NCBI RefSeq assembly: GCF_928368155.1
Contig: NZ_CAKMRU010000001.1
Coordinates: 1,035,436-1,099,435, forward strand
Source of the DNA: Anaerococcus ihuae
GTDB taxonomy: Bacteria > Bacillota > Clostridia > Tissierellales > Peptoniphilaceae
DNA: 64,000 nucleotides
Direction: 5' to 3'
Part shown: positions 35,062 through 43,750 of the stretch, piece after piece
Layout of the letters: each line of letters begins with the position of its first letter
Position numbering within the stretch: the first letter of the stretch is position 1
The notes under the pieces: model-generated
Seen by the model: the letters and a program-made list of their open reading frames with translations, nothing else
Told to the model about the DNA's origin: nothing
The model's database searches: none
Program-made: the position numbers and the translations under genes

Positions 35062-35414
35062 GTTTACTATGCTCATTTTTATGTTATTTTATATTTAAAT
35101 CTCATATTTAATAGAAAAATAGGTTCATATTTAATGAATATTCATAAAATATAAACCTATTTTTATTAGTTTGATTTTTTTATTTTTTTCTTGACATCCG
35201 ATAGTTAGTCTCCATGCGTTCGTTTCACTCACACTAAAACACGTTTGCTTCGCAAACTTCTTCGTGCTTTCGCACTTAGTTTTAGGGATTATTGTGCCAA
35301 ATCAAGGCACAATAATCTAGTCGAGATGGGTTATAGCGTAATTTTGTTTTTGATTTATTAATGAATTATTAAACTGACTTTGTCTACGCTCTAAGAGCCC
35401 GAAGCCTCTTATTT

Positions 35415-36833
35415 TTATTTTAATTCTTTTAAAATTTCTACCAAGAATTTATAATTATTTTCTGTTGATTTAATATTTACTCTTTCTTCTGGTGAATGAG
35501 CTCCTTGGATTTCTGGACCAAAGGAAACCATTTGAGTTTCTTTCATATCTTGTTTTAGAAGTCCACATTCAAGTCCACCGTGAGTTGTTAAAACTTGTGG
35601 TTTTTCTCCATTTAATTTTTCCCAAACATTTTTCATTATCTCCAAAAGTTCACTGTCTTCTCTTTCCCAACCAGGGTATTCGTTTAGGCTTTCAACTTTC
35701 GCTCCAAAAAGTTCCACTTGGTTTTTAATTACATCACGTCTAAATCTTTTAGCTGATGTTACTTCGCTTCTTGCAAGAATTGTAAAGGTGATTTTTTCTT
35801 CATCTTCTTCAATTAGTCCAAGGTTTGAGCTTGTTACAAGATTTCCATCGTATTTTTTAACTGGACCATCTGCTACGATCAAGTTTGCTTTTACAATTTT
35901 TTCTGATAGGTCTTTTGTTAAAACTTCTCCATCAAATTGACATTCTTTTATTATAATTTCACCTTTTGGATCAGAATTTTTGTATTCGTGAAGAATTTCA
36001 TCTTTTACTTTTGAAAGATTTTTTATAGCATCTTTTGCATTTTTTACTTCTATTATTGCAAATGCTTCTGATGGAATTGCATTTCTTTTTACTCCACCTG
36101 AAATTTTTCCGATTTTATATGAGTCTAATTCGTTTATAATTCTTACGAGACCCTTGATTGCGTTTAATCTGTACTTATCAATTTCCATTCCAGAATGGCC
36201 ACCTTGGAAATTTTTAAGTTCTATTGAAATAAATTCTCCGTCTTTTTTTTCGTATTCTTTTTCAAATGAATATTTTATATCCATTCCTCCAGCACAACCA
36301 ATGGTTAAAATTCCTTCTTCCTCGCTGTCAATATTTAATAAATATTTTGGATTTCCCAATTTTTTTGTATCTAGATTATTTACTCCAACCATGGAAGTTT
36401 CTTCTCCTGTTGTAATTAAAACAGAAATTGGTCCATGTGAAACTTTTTCATCATCTAAAATTGCAAGAGCATAGGCAACTGCAATTCCATCATCTGCCCC
36501 AAGAGTTGTCTTGTTTGCACGAATCCATTCGCCATCTACAACAAGTTCAATTGGATCTTTTGAAAAATCGTGGTCTGATCCGTTTTCTTTTACACAAACC
36601 ATATCCATGTGTCCTTGGAGTAAAACTTCTGGATAATTTTCAAAACCCTTGCTTGCTTCTTTCTTTATATATACATTCAAAACATCATCTTGCCAATATT
36701 CTAAATTTCTTTCTTTTGCAAAATTTACCAAAAAATCTGAAATTTCTTTTTCATTTCCGCTTTCTCTTGGTATATTTGAAATTTCTTTAAACCAATGAAA
36801 AACTTCTTTTGGTTGTAAATCTTTATATTCCAT
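35415..36833 (-). CDS. pepD: Aminoacyl-histidine dipeptidase (M20 family)
   Basis: The 472-residue zinc dipeptidase hydrolyses Xaa-His and related dipeptides in the cytosol. Metal ligands and catalytic residues are in LQGHMDMV (His), GADDGIA (Asp), ITTGEETSM (Glu-Glu), LNIDSEEEG (Asp) and the C-terminal HGGLECG. The lid domain spans about 190-370. Length is typical. It fits an amino-acid- or peptide-fermenting coccus. Its terminator is the hairpin 35394-35409. Confidence 0.93.
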   Translation of the reverse strand: MEYKDLQPKEVFHWFKEISNIPRESGNEKEISDFLVNFAKERNLEYWQDDVLNVYIKKEASKGFENYPEVLLQGHMDMVCVKENGSDHDFSKDPIELVVDGEWIRANKTTLGADDGIAVAYALAILDDEKVSHGPISVLITTGEETSMVGVNNLDTKKLGNPKYLLNIDSEEEGILTIGCAGGMDIKYSFEKEYEKKDGEFISIELKNFQGGHSGMEIDKYRLNAIKGLVRIINELDSYKIGKISGGVKRNAIPSEAFAIIEVKNAKDAIKNLSKVKDEILHEYKNSDPKGEIIIKECQFDGEVLTKDLSEKIVKANLIVADGPVKKYDGNLVTSSNLGLIEEDEEKITFTILARSEVTSAKRFRRDVIKNQVELFGAKVESLNEYPGWEREDSELLEIMKNVWEKLNGEKPQVLTTHGGLECGLLKQDMKETQMVSFGPEIQGAHSPEERVNIKSTENNYKFLVEILKELK

Positions 36834-37004
36834 AAATCCTCCTAATATTTTCTTTATCCATTATACTTTGAATTGCAAAAATAAAAATGAAAAAATTTAA
36901 AATAAAATAATAAATATTTATTTCAAAGCAATTAATTCTCCTTTTATTTGCTCTAATTTCCAATATGTAGTAAAATTTTTATATAAAATTAGATGGAGAA
37001 AGAA

Positions 37005-38051
37005 ATGATTAATACTTATTTATTATGCGGTGGACCTTCAAGTGAGCATGATATTGCCCTAAGAAGTGCCCTTAATATTTCAAAAAATTTAGACAAAGAA
37101 AAATATAATTTAAAAATTGTATATATTGACAAAAAAGGAAGATTTTCAAAAGCTTTTGATTTTATAGATACAAAAGACGAATTTGATCTTGTAAAAACTT
37201 GCAAGGAAAATATTCTCGAATCAATTTCTGATTTTCTTTTAGAATTAAAAGATAAGGACAAGGACAAAACAATAATTATTCCATGTGTTCACGGAACCTA
37301 CGGGGAAGATGGAACAATCCAAGGATTTTTGGATGCAATCGATGTGGCATATATTGGAAATGGACTCTTGTCTTCTTCTGTTTGTATGGACAAGGTTACT
37401 GCAAATGACATTTTCGAAAAAAATAAATTAAAACAAGCAAGATATCTTTATGCAAATGAAGAATCTTTTGATGAAGATTTTGCAAAAAAATGTGAGGAAT
37501 ATATAAAATTTCCAATGATTGTAAAGCCTTCAGCGAACGGATCATCAGTTGGAGTAAACAAGGCAGAAAATATTGAAGATCTTTTAAAATTTGGAAAAGA
37601 AGCATTAAAATATGATGAAAAAATTCTAATAGAAGAGGCGATTATCGGTCAAGAAGTAGAAATTGCCATAATTGGAGATAATGATTTAAAAGCATCAAAA
37701 CCTGGTGCCTATGTAACAGACCATATTTTCCTTGATTATGATGCAAAATATTTTGATAAGGGCACAAAGGAGATGCTTCCTTATCCAATGGATGAAAAAC
37801 TTGAAAAGAACTTGTTAGAATTTGCAAAAAAATGCTACAAGGCTTGTGGTTGTCAAGGTTTTGCAAGAGTTGATGTATTTTTAAAAGATAATGAATTTTA
37901 TATAAATGAAATAAATACCTTCCCAGGTTTCACCCCTACTTCATTTTTTGCAAGGCTTTGCCAAATTAGTTTTGGCCTAGAATTTCAAAATATCCTAGAT
38001 ATGCTAATTGATGAAGGATTCAAAACTTTTCAAAAAAGGAGATTTAAATGA
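37005..38051 (+). CDS. ddl: D-alanine--D-alanine ligase
   Basis: The 348-residue ATP-grasp enzyme makes D-Ala-D-Ala for peptidoglycan. The N-terminus LLCGGPSSEHDIALRS, the HGTYGEDGTIQG block, MIVKPSANGSSVGV, the metal site EINTFPGFTPTS and the C-terminal helix are canonical. GGAGAAAG at 36995 is the ribosome site for ATG 37005; the in-frame ATG at 36993 lies over this site and is rejected. It overlaps murF by four bases (ATGA). Confidence 0.95.
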   Translation: MINTYLLCGGPSSEHDIALRSALNISKNLDKEKYNLKIVYIDKKGRFSKAFDFIDTKDEFDLVKTCKENILESISDFLLELKDKDKDKTIIIPCVHGTYGEDGTIQGFLDAIDVAYIGNGLLSSSVCMDKVTANDIFEKNKLKQARYLYANEESFDEDFAKKCEEYIKFPMIVKPSANGSSVGVNKAENIEDLLKFGKEALKYDEKILIEEAIIGQEVEIAIIGDNDLKASKPGAYVTDHIFLDYDAKYFDKGTKEMLPYPMDEKLEKNLLEFAKKCYKACGCQGFARVDVFLKDNEFYINEINTFPGFTPTSFFARLCQISFGLEFQNILDMLIDEGFKTFQKRRFK

Positions 38052-39427
38052 TTGAAAAAAGATTAGATGAAATTGCAAAAATGCTAGGCGGAGAAATTTC
38101 TGATGATAAATTTAAGGATACAAAAATCAAGGGAGTTTCTATAGATTCTCGTACAATACAAAAAGATAATCTATACATTCCAATAGTTGGAGAAAAATTT
38201 GATGGGAGAATATTTATTGAAGAATGTGCGAATTCTGGGGCCCCTGCATTTTTGATTGATGAAAATTATAAAATTCCAAAATCAGTTTCAATTCCTTATG
38301 TAAAAGTTTCTGATACAAAAAAAGCCCTACAAGATCTGGCAAAAGCCTACAGGGATGAACTTGATATAAAAATCATTGCAATCACCGGTTCAAATGGAAA
38401 AACAACAAGTAAAAACTTGATTCATTCGGTTTTATCAGAAAAATACAAGGTTCAAAAAACCCATGGAAATTACAATAACAACATAGGTCTTCCCCTAACA
38501 CTTTTGGATTTTTCAAAAGATACACAAATCGGCGTAGTTGAAATGGGAACAGAAGATTTTGGGGAAATTTCAGAACTAACTCATATAGCAAGACCAGATA
38601 TGGCAATGATTACAAATATTGGCGATGCCCATCTTTTAAAGTTAAAATCAAGAGAAGGAATCGCAAAAGCAAAACTTGAAATTCTTGAAGGCCTAAAAGA
38701 TGATGGAATTTTTATTTATAATGGCGATGATGAAATATTAAAAAAAATTCTCCCATCTTACGATATTAAACAAAAAACTATAAGTTTTGGAACAAGCACT
38801 GGAGTTGACTTTAAAGTAAGTCCAAAAGAATTTTCAAGCACCTACACAAAATTCACCTATGATAATGAAGATTATACAGTACCACTTTTAGGATCTCATC
38901 AAGTTTTAAACGGTGCCTTGGCAGTTTTAATTGGAAAATTATTTGATCTTTCCTACAAAGAAATTAACAAGGGTCTTTCTCTTGCAAGTAACAATGCAAA
39001 CAGAAATGAATTAATTGAAAGAAATGGCTTTGATATTCTTGATGATGCCTACAAATCAAATCCTCAATCTTTAAAACAAGGGCTTGAGCTTGCAGGATAT
39101 TTGGATGGATATTTAAATAAAATCGTAGTTTTGGGAGATATGTTAGAGCTTGGTGATGGAGAAAAAAATCTCCACTACAAGTCAGGACTTGATATAGACC
39201 CAAAAAAAATAAATTATTGCTTATTTTATGGCCCACTTTGTAAAGAAATGTACAGAGCAAGTCTAGAAAATTTCCCAGAAGATAGGAGTTTTTATTTTGA
39301 AAATAAAAATGACCTAATCGATAAATTAAAACTTCTCATCACAAAATCAAGCCTAGTTTTTGTAAAAGGATCTAGAGGCCTTCACATGGAAGAAGTTATA
39401 GAAGCAATTTATGATATAAGAGTGTAA
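38048..39427 (+). CDS. murF: UDP-MurNAc-tripeptide--D-alanyl-D-alanine ligase
   Basis: The 459-residue cytosolic ligase adds D-Ala-D-Ala to the UDP-MurNAc tripeptide. The three Mur ligase domains are recognisable: N-terminal uridine-binding (GVSIDSRTI), central ATPase with TGSNGKTTSKN (about 114-124) and NNIGLPLTLL, and the C-terminal domain (DDAYKSNPQSL, VLGDMLELG, FVKGSRGLHME). Coupled to ddl by a four-base overlap, so product and consumer of D-Ala-D-Ala are made together. Confidence 0.95.
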   Translation: MIEKRLDEIAKMLGGEISDDKFKDTKIKGVSIDSRTIQKDNLYIPIVGEKFDGRIFIEECANSGAPAFLIDENYKIPKSVSIPYVKVSDTKKALQDLAKAYRDELDIKIIAITGSNGKTTSKNLIHSVLSEKYKVQKTHGNYNNNIGLPLTLLDFSKDTQIGVVEMGTEDFGEISELTHIARPDMAMITNIGDAHLLKLKSREGIAKAKLEILEGLKDDGIFIYNGDDEILKKILPSYDIKQKTISFGTSTGVDFKVSPKEFSSTYTKFTYDNEDYTVPLLGSHQVLNGALAVLIGKLFDLSYKEINKGLSLASNNANRNELIERNGFDILDDAYKSNPQSLKQGLELAGYLDGYLNKIVVLGDMLELGDGEKNLHYKSGLDIDPKKINYCLFYGPLCKEMYRASLENFPEDRSFYFENKNDLIDKLKLLITKSSLVFVKGSRGLHMEEVIEAIYDIRV

Positions 39428-39474
39428 AGTAATATTAGAAAAGATAGAAAAGAAAATAAGAATTTGGAGGAATT

Positions 39475-40407
39475 ATGATTTACACAGTTACCTTAAACCC
39501 ATCAGTAGATGTAATTTTAGAAGTGAAAAACCTAAATATTGGTGATAAAAACCATGTTTCTGATGAATTTACCCTTCCAGGTGGAAAAGCTCTTAACGTT
39601 TCAAGAGTTTTATCCCAATTAAAAATCCCAACAGTTGCAACAGGATTTATAGGCGGCCACCAAGGAAAATTTATCGAAGAATGGCTTGATAAAGAAAATA
39701 TCATGACCGATTTTGTAAATATTGAAGAAGAAAGCAGAACAAATATAAAATTATTGTTGGATAATGAAGAAACAACAATAAATTCCAAAGGACCAAACGT
39801 AAGCCACTACGAGGTTGATGAACTTTTATACTATTTATCAAGAGTTGGCGAAGGAGATACCATTGTTATGGGAGGATCAGTCCCACAAATGGAAGAAAAA
39901 GCTGACGAAGATATCTACTCAAGGATGGTTTCAATAGCAAAAGCAAACGGGTCTCAATTTATTGCAGATATTCCAGCAGAGTATTTACCAGCAGTAATAA
40001 AAGAAGGTCCAATTCTTGTAAAACCAAACGTAGAAGATTTGATGGAAATTTTTAAAACAAAAATTGAAACAATAGAAGATATGGACAAGTATGGCAAAAA
40101 AATTATAGAAATGGGAGCCCAAAATGCCATAGTTTCCTATGGAAAAAAAGGATCTATGTTCTTTAATAAAGATGGCCACTCATATATTTCTGAAGAAATT
40201 CACATAAATGAAGTAGTTAATTCTGTAGCCTGTCGTGATGCAATGATCGGTGGATTTATAGGAACTTTGGTAAGGTCAAGCGATACAATCGAAGCTTACA
40301 AAGTTGCCGTGGCATCCGCAACAGCAACAGCAGAAGTTCTAGATCTTCCAACAAGAGAAGAAATAGAAAAAATAATACCAAAAGTTGTAATAAACCAATT
40401 TTCTTAA
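39475..40407 (+). CDS. 1-phosphofructokinase family sugar kinase, variant anion-hole motif
   Basis: This 310-residue PfkB/ribokinase-type protein begins with the FruK/LacC pattern YTVTLNPSVDVILEV and has PGGKALNVSRVL and VMGGSVPQ. The catalytic loop normally reads GAGD-S-hydrophobic; here it is SVACRDAMIGGF. The catalytic Asp is kept, but the glycines of the anion hole are replaced by Ala and Arg. It could still act on fructose 1-phosphate or tagatose 6-phosphate, or have another role. No PTS transporter is adjacent. GGAGGAAT precedes the ATG. Confidence 0.85.
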   Translation: MIYTVTLNPSVDVILEVKNLNIGDKNHVSDEFTLPGGKALNVSRVLSQLKIPTVATGFIGGHQGKFIEEWLDKENIMTDFVNIEEESRTNIKLLLDNEETTINSKGPNVSHYEVDELLYYLSRVGEGDTIVMGGSVPQMEEKADEDIYSRMVSIAKANGSQFIADIPAEYLPAVIKEGPILVKPNVEDLMEIFKTKIETIEDMDKYGKKIIEMGAQNAIVSYGKKGSMFFNKDGHSYISEEIHINEVVNSVACRDAMIGGFIGTLVRSSDTIEAYKVAVASATATAEVLDLPTREEIEKIIPKVVINQFS

Positions 40408-40412
40408 ACAAA

Positions 40413-40454
40413 AAGGGACTCTTGCAAAACTATGAATAATAAGCAACAGTCCCT
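40413..40454 (+). terminator. Possible hairpin between the kinase and the YkvI-like gene
   Basis: AGGGACT and AGTCCCT are separated by about 27 bases and followed by ATACTTATTTT. The stem is short and the T-run interrupted, so it may be a weak terminator or attenuator. Confidence 0.4.
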
Positions 40455-40489
40455 ATACTTATTTTAAAAAATTTATAAAAGGAGAAAAA

Positions 40490-41728
40490 ATGAACAAAAA
40501 AACTGTAAGCATAATGCTTGCCTATGTTGGAGTTTTGACTGGAGCAGGACTTGCAAGTGGACAAGAGCTTATGCAATATTTTATTTCCTTTGGAAAAGCT
40601 GGACTTTTTGGACTAGCAGCCATAGGAATCCTACACATCTTAGTCGGAGGAATAATCCTTCAACTTGGTTCGCATTATTTGGCAGAAAGTCACATCGATG
40701 TTCTTGAAGAAGTTTCAAACAAATATATGACAAAATTTATGGATTACGCCCTAATAATAAATTGTTTTTTGATGGGCTTTGTAATGATAGCTGGAGCAGG
40801 TTCAAATTTAAACCAACAATTTGGCTTTAAACCATGGGTTGGATCATTAATTTGTACAATCCTTATAATTGTAATAGGAATGTTAGACTTTGACAAAGTT
40901 ACAAAAGTAATAGGAGCCTTTACACCATTAATAATTATTTTCGCAATTATCGGAGGAATTTTTACCTTTGCAACAATAAAACCAGATTGGCAAAGTCTTG
41001 ATCAAATTGGAAAAGCAGTAAAATCTCCCCTACCAAACATAGCCCTTTCCACCCTAAATTATTTTGGTTTATGTATGATTAGTGGAATTTCTATGGCATT
41101 TGTACTTGGAGGAAGTAAAACAGATTCAGCCGAAGCCGGACTTGGAGGAATGCTCGGAGGACTTATGGTTGCAATTCTAACAGCCCTTGTTGGCTTTACC
41201 CTATTTTTTAATTTGCCACAAATAAAAGATGCCGACATACCAATGCAAGTTGTTTTGCAAAATGTAAGACCAGTATTAGGACTTATAATGTCATTAATAA
41301 TATTTGGAATGATTTTCAACTCATCCATTTCCCTATTTTATTCAGCAGCAAGAAGATTTTCAGATACAGAAAATAAATTTCGAAGAAACCTAATAGTATT
41401 TACCCTAATGGGCTTTGGACTTTCATTTTTAGGCTTTAAAAAATTAATGTCAATTCTATATCCAATCCTTGGATATCTTGGATTAATCCTTACAATAATT
41501 CTAGTAATAGCTTGGTTTAGAGAAAGAGAAGAAATAAAACGCGAAATCAGAAGAAGATTTGCCATATCCGTTCTTACAAGAAGAAAACTCGACGATGATT
41601 TAGAATTTGGAAAAATGGAAAAAGACAAACTAAACAGACTTGCAGAAAACTCAATAATAGACAATAAAGATATAAAAGAAGCCGTCCATGAAGAAGTAAA
41701 AGAAGAATTAGAAGACGAAGAAGAATAG
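40490..41728 (+). CDS. YkvI-like membrane transporter
   Basis: The 412-residue protein has about ten membrane helices between residues 5 and 345, followed by a 65-residue charged cytoplasmic tail rich in Glu and Lys. The opening AYVGVLTGAGLASGQELMQYF and the unwound-helix glycine patterns are like the YkvI group of LeuT-fold carriers (APC superfamily). The substrate is unknown, perhaps an amino acid. AAAAGGAG precedes the ATG. A strong terminator follows. Confidence 0.8.
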   Translation: MNKKTVSIMLAYVGVLTGAGLASGQELMQYFISFGKAGLFGLAAIGILHILVGGIILQLGSHYLAESHIDVLEEVSNKYMTKFMDYALIINCFLMGFVMIAGAGSNLNQQFGFKPWVGSLICTILIIVIGMLDFDKVTKVIGAFTPLIIIFAIIGGIFTFATIKPDWQSLDQIGKAVKSPLPNIALSTLNYFGLCMISGISMAFVLGGSKTDSAEAGLGGMLGGLMVAILTALVGFTLFFNLPQIKDADIPMQVVLQNVRPVLGLIMSLIIFGMIFNSSISLFYSAARRFSDTENKFRRNLIVFTLMGFGLSFLGFKKLMSILYPILGYLGLILTIILVIAWFREREEIKREIRRRFAISVLTRRKLDDDLEFGKMEKDKLNRLAENSIIDNKDIKEAVHEEVKEELEDEEE

Positions 41729-41730
41729 TA

Positions 41731-41776
41731 AAAATACCAGATAAATAAGTAATAAAGCTTATAAATCTGGTATTTT
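41731..41776 (+). terminator. Terminator after the YkvI-like gene
   Basis: AAAATACCAGAT (41731-41742) pairs with ATCTGGTATTTT (41765-41776), ending in a T-run. Confidence 0.8.
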
Positions 41777-41900
41777 TTTAATCTTTAAAAATTATTTTTG
41801 TGATTTCAAATAATTAAAGAAATATTTATATTACAAGTTTTGTAAAAAAAAATTATTTATGAAAATTAAAACTTTAGCTCAAATATAAAGCAAAATATTA

Positions 41901-42081
41901 CCCATCTCGAGCTGATAAATGTGCCTTGATTTGGCACATTTATCCCTAAAACCAGTGTGAAAACACGGAAAAGTTTGCAATGCAAACGAGTTTTAGTAAT
42001 CGAGAGATCCCTTGATTAACTTTATCCATAAATTAACCAAATCCATGAGATCTCTCCACTCCTTTCAGTCGGTCGAGATGG
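41901..42081. repeat. Dispersed repeat copy
   Basis: Starts CCCATCTCGA and ends GGTCGAGATGG. It contains the hairpin GATAAATGTGCC/GGCACATTTATC, the TTTGCAATGCAAA module, and GAGATCTCTCC. Terminal GTAGACAAAG-type ends are missing. It lies in the 659-bp gap between the YkvI-like gene and mgtE. Confidence 0.7.
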
Positions 42082-42198
42082 TTTTTAGTAATGCTTTTAT
42101 TCGCTAAAGATTAGGTTTTTTTTGATTCTTTCTAAATTCTTATAATTAAATTTTCAACTCATTTTTATTCTTCAGTTTTTAATTTCATAAAAAATTTA

Positions 42199-42297
42199 CC
42201 CATCTCGAGCCTAGTCGAGAGATCTCTTTTATTAACTATATCCATAAATTTACCAAATCATTGAGATCTATCCAATTCTTACATAGTTCGAGATGGG
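42199..42297. repeat. Dispersed repeat copy, short form
   Basis: CCCATCTCGA and TCGAGATGGG form terminal inverted repeats around GAGAGATCTCTTTTATTAAC and a diverged second half. It is the second copy in the same gap, about 120 bp from the first. Confidence 0.65.
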
Positions 42298-42360
42298 ATA
42301 CTTTATTCTAGATTCTAGAAATAAATTTAATTTTATCTCTAAAAATTTCTAAAATAAAAA

Positions 42361-42382
42361 AGCTTACTAATCAAAGTAAGCT
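42361..42382 (-). terminator. Terminator after mgtE
   Basis: AGCTTAC and GTAAGCT form the stem. On the minus strand TTTTTTATTTT follows. Confidence 0.8.
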
Positions 42383-42387
42383 AATTT

Positions 42388-43746
42388 CTATATTCCCATT
42401 ATTATTTTTGCAACTTCAAAATAACAAATAAGTCCTATTGAATCTACTATGGTCGTAATTAGTGGACTTGCCATTATTGCTGGGTCAAAGCCTAATTTTT
42501 TGGCTCCCATTGGAAGTAGGGCACCTACAACTTTTGCTATAATTATTATTGCAAAAATTGTTATTCCTACAATCCCTGCAACTTCCATTGCCACATGATC
42601 AAATAATAAACATTTCAAAAATGCCAAAATTGACATTACTAGTCCAACTATTACTCCAACTTCAAATTCCTTAAAAACTACTTTATACCAATCTTCAAGT
42701 TCAACATCGCCTGTCGCCATTCCGCGTATTACTAGGGTTGATGATTGACTTCCTGCGTTTCCGCCTGAGTCGGTTAGCATTGGTATAAACATATTTAGGG
42801 CAATTATTGATTCTATTACCCTTTGACTTGATTTTAAAATTGTTGATGTAAATGATGCCGATACCATCAAAAACATTAGCCATGGCAATCTATTTTTTGC
42901 AAGTTTTAAGGCTGATGTGCTTGAGTACTCTTCTTCGTCCGGTGTAGTACCAGCCATTCTTTGGAAGTCTTCTGTTGTTTCAAGTTCCATTACGTCCATG
43001 ATGTCATCAACTGTAATTATTCCAATCAATCTTCTTTCACTATCAACAACTGGAAGAGCAGTAAAACCGTATCTTCTAAAAGTTTTTGCTACGTCTTCTT
43101 GGTCTTCATAGGCTTCCACGCTAATTACATCTTCATACATCAAATCTTTAACTTTTGTATCCAATGAGCTTGTTACAATCAACCTTAGTGAAACATATCC
43201 CAATAAAGATTTTGTATTATTTGTTACATAACAAGTATATATTGTTTCTTTTGTAGAACCTACTTTTTTTATCCTATCCAAAACTTCTTGGCAGGTCATT
43301 TCTGGATTTACTTCTACAAATTCTGTTGTCATCAAACTACCAGCAGAATCTTCTGGAAATTGTAAAAATTGATTTACTTTTTTTCTCATTTCCGCATCAG
43401 AATTTCTCAAAATTCTTTTAACAACAGTTGCCGGCATTTCTTCAAGAGTATCTATAACGTCATCAAAATTTAGGGCTTTAACTATAGCATCAAGTTCAGG
43501 ATCTGTGATCGATGTCAGAAGTCTGTGCTTTCCATCACGTTTTAATTCCGCAAAAACTTCTGCAGCATCATCTTTTCTAAGTAGCCTATAGACTATAAGA
43601 CTTTGTTCGCTATCAAGCTCAGACATAAATTCTTCTATATCTACTGGGTTGGTTCTTCTCAAAGAATCCTTTAGAGCTGGAATATCTTTTTTTGCCAAAA
43701 GTTCATTTAGCTCTTCAATCCTAAGCTCGCTGTTGTAGCTATTCAT
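42388..43746 (-). CDS. mgtE: Magnesium transporter MgtE
   Basis: The 452-residue homodimeric Mg2+ channel has an N-terminal superhelical domain (residues 1-130), a CBS pair (about 135-255) and five membrane helices (about 280-452). Conserved DSGGNAGSQSSTLVIRG and the pore Asp in TTIVDSIGL are present. The cytosolic domains gate the pore by Mg2+, so no M-box is needed, and none is seen. It starts four bases after the ctp stop and is probably in the same operon. Confidence 0.95.
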   Translation of the reverse strand: MNSYNSELRIEELNELLAKKDIPALKDSLRRTNPVDIEEFMSELDSEQSLIVYRLLRKDDAAEVFAELKRDGKHRLLTSITDPELDAIVKALNFDDVIDTLEEMPATVVKRILRNSDAEMRKKVNQFLQFPEDSAGSLMTTEFVEVNPEMTCQEVLDRIKKVGSTKETIYTCYVTNNTKSLLGYVSLRLIVTSSLDTKVKDLMYEDVISVEAYEDQEDVAKTFRRYGFTALPVVDSERRLIGIITVDDIMDVMELETTEDFQRMAGTTPDEEEYSSTSALKLAKNRLPWLMFLMVSASFTSTILKSSQRVIESIIALNMFIPMLTDSGGNAGSQSSTLVIRGMATGDVELEDWYKVVFKEFEVGVIVGLVMSILAFLKCLLFDHVAMEVAGIVGITIFAIIIIAKVVGALLPMGAKKLGFDPAIMASPLITTIVDSIGLICYFEVAKIIMGI

Positions 43747-43750
43747 AATA

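Larger units (their letters stand above)
33619..35211 (+). mobile_element. IS110-family insertion sequence, copy 1
   Basis: The element is about 1.59 kb and delimited by comparison with copy 2 and with empty repeats. Left junction ...GATCT-CT-TGTATCATATAG, right junction GATAGTTAGT-CT-CCATGCG. CT (33619-33620 and 35210-35211) is the only shared base pair at the two ends. There are no terminal inverted repeats and no longer target duplication, as expected for IS110. It carries a bridge RNA region and one transposase gene. It is inserted in a dispersed repeat whose empty site reads GAGATCTCTCCATGCG. Confidence 0.9.
33532..35409. repeat. Dispersed repeat interrupted by IS110 and bracketed by duplicated terminator
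   Basis: Repeat sequence lies at 33549-33620 and 35212-35392 around the IS. Its ends AGTCTATTGACAAACTAA and (inverted) AGAGCGTAGACAAAGTCA match the other full copies. The hairpin AGAGGCCGAAGCCTCT stands at 33532-33547 and, with one changed base, at 35394-35409. The latter is the terminator of pepD. The right part contains hairpin modules TTTGCTTCGCAAA and GATTATTGTGCC/GGCACAATAATC. Confidence 0.8.

Noticed and set aside
33600..35230. Longer target duplication for IS110
   Set aside because: Comparison with empty repeats leaves only the CT core shared; no duplication beyond it.
43747..43750. M-box riboswitch before mgtE
   Set aside because: Only four bases separate mgtE from ctpA; regulation is expected at the protein level.
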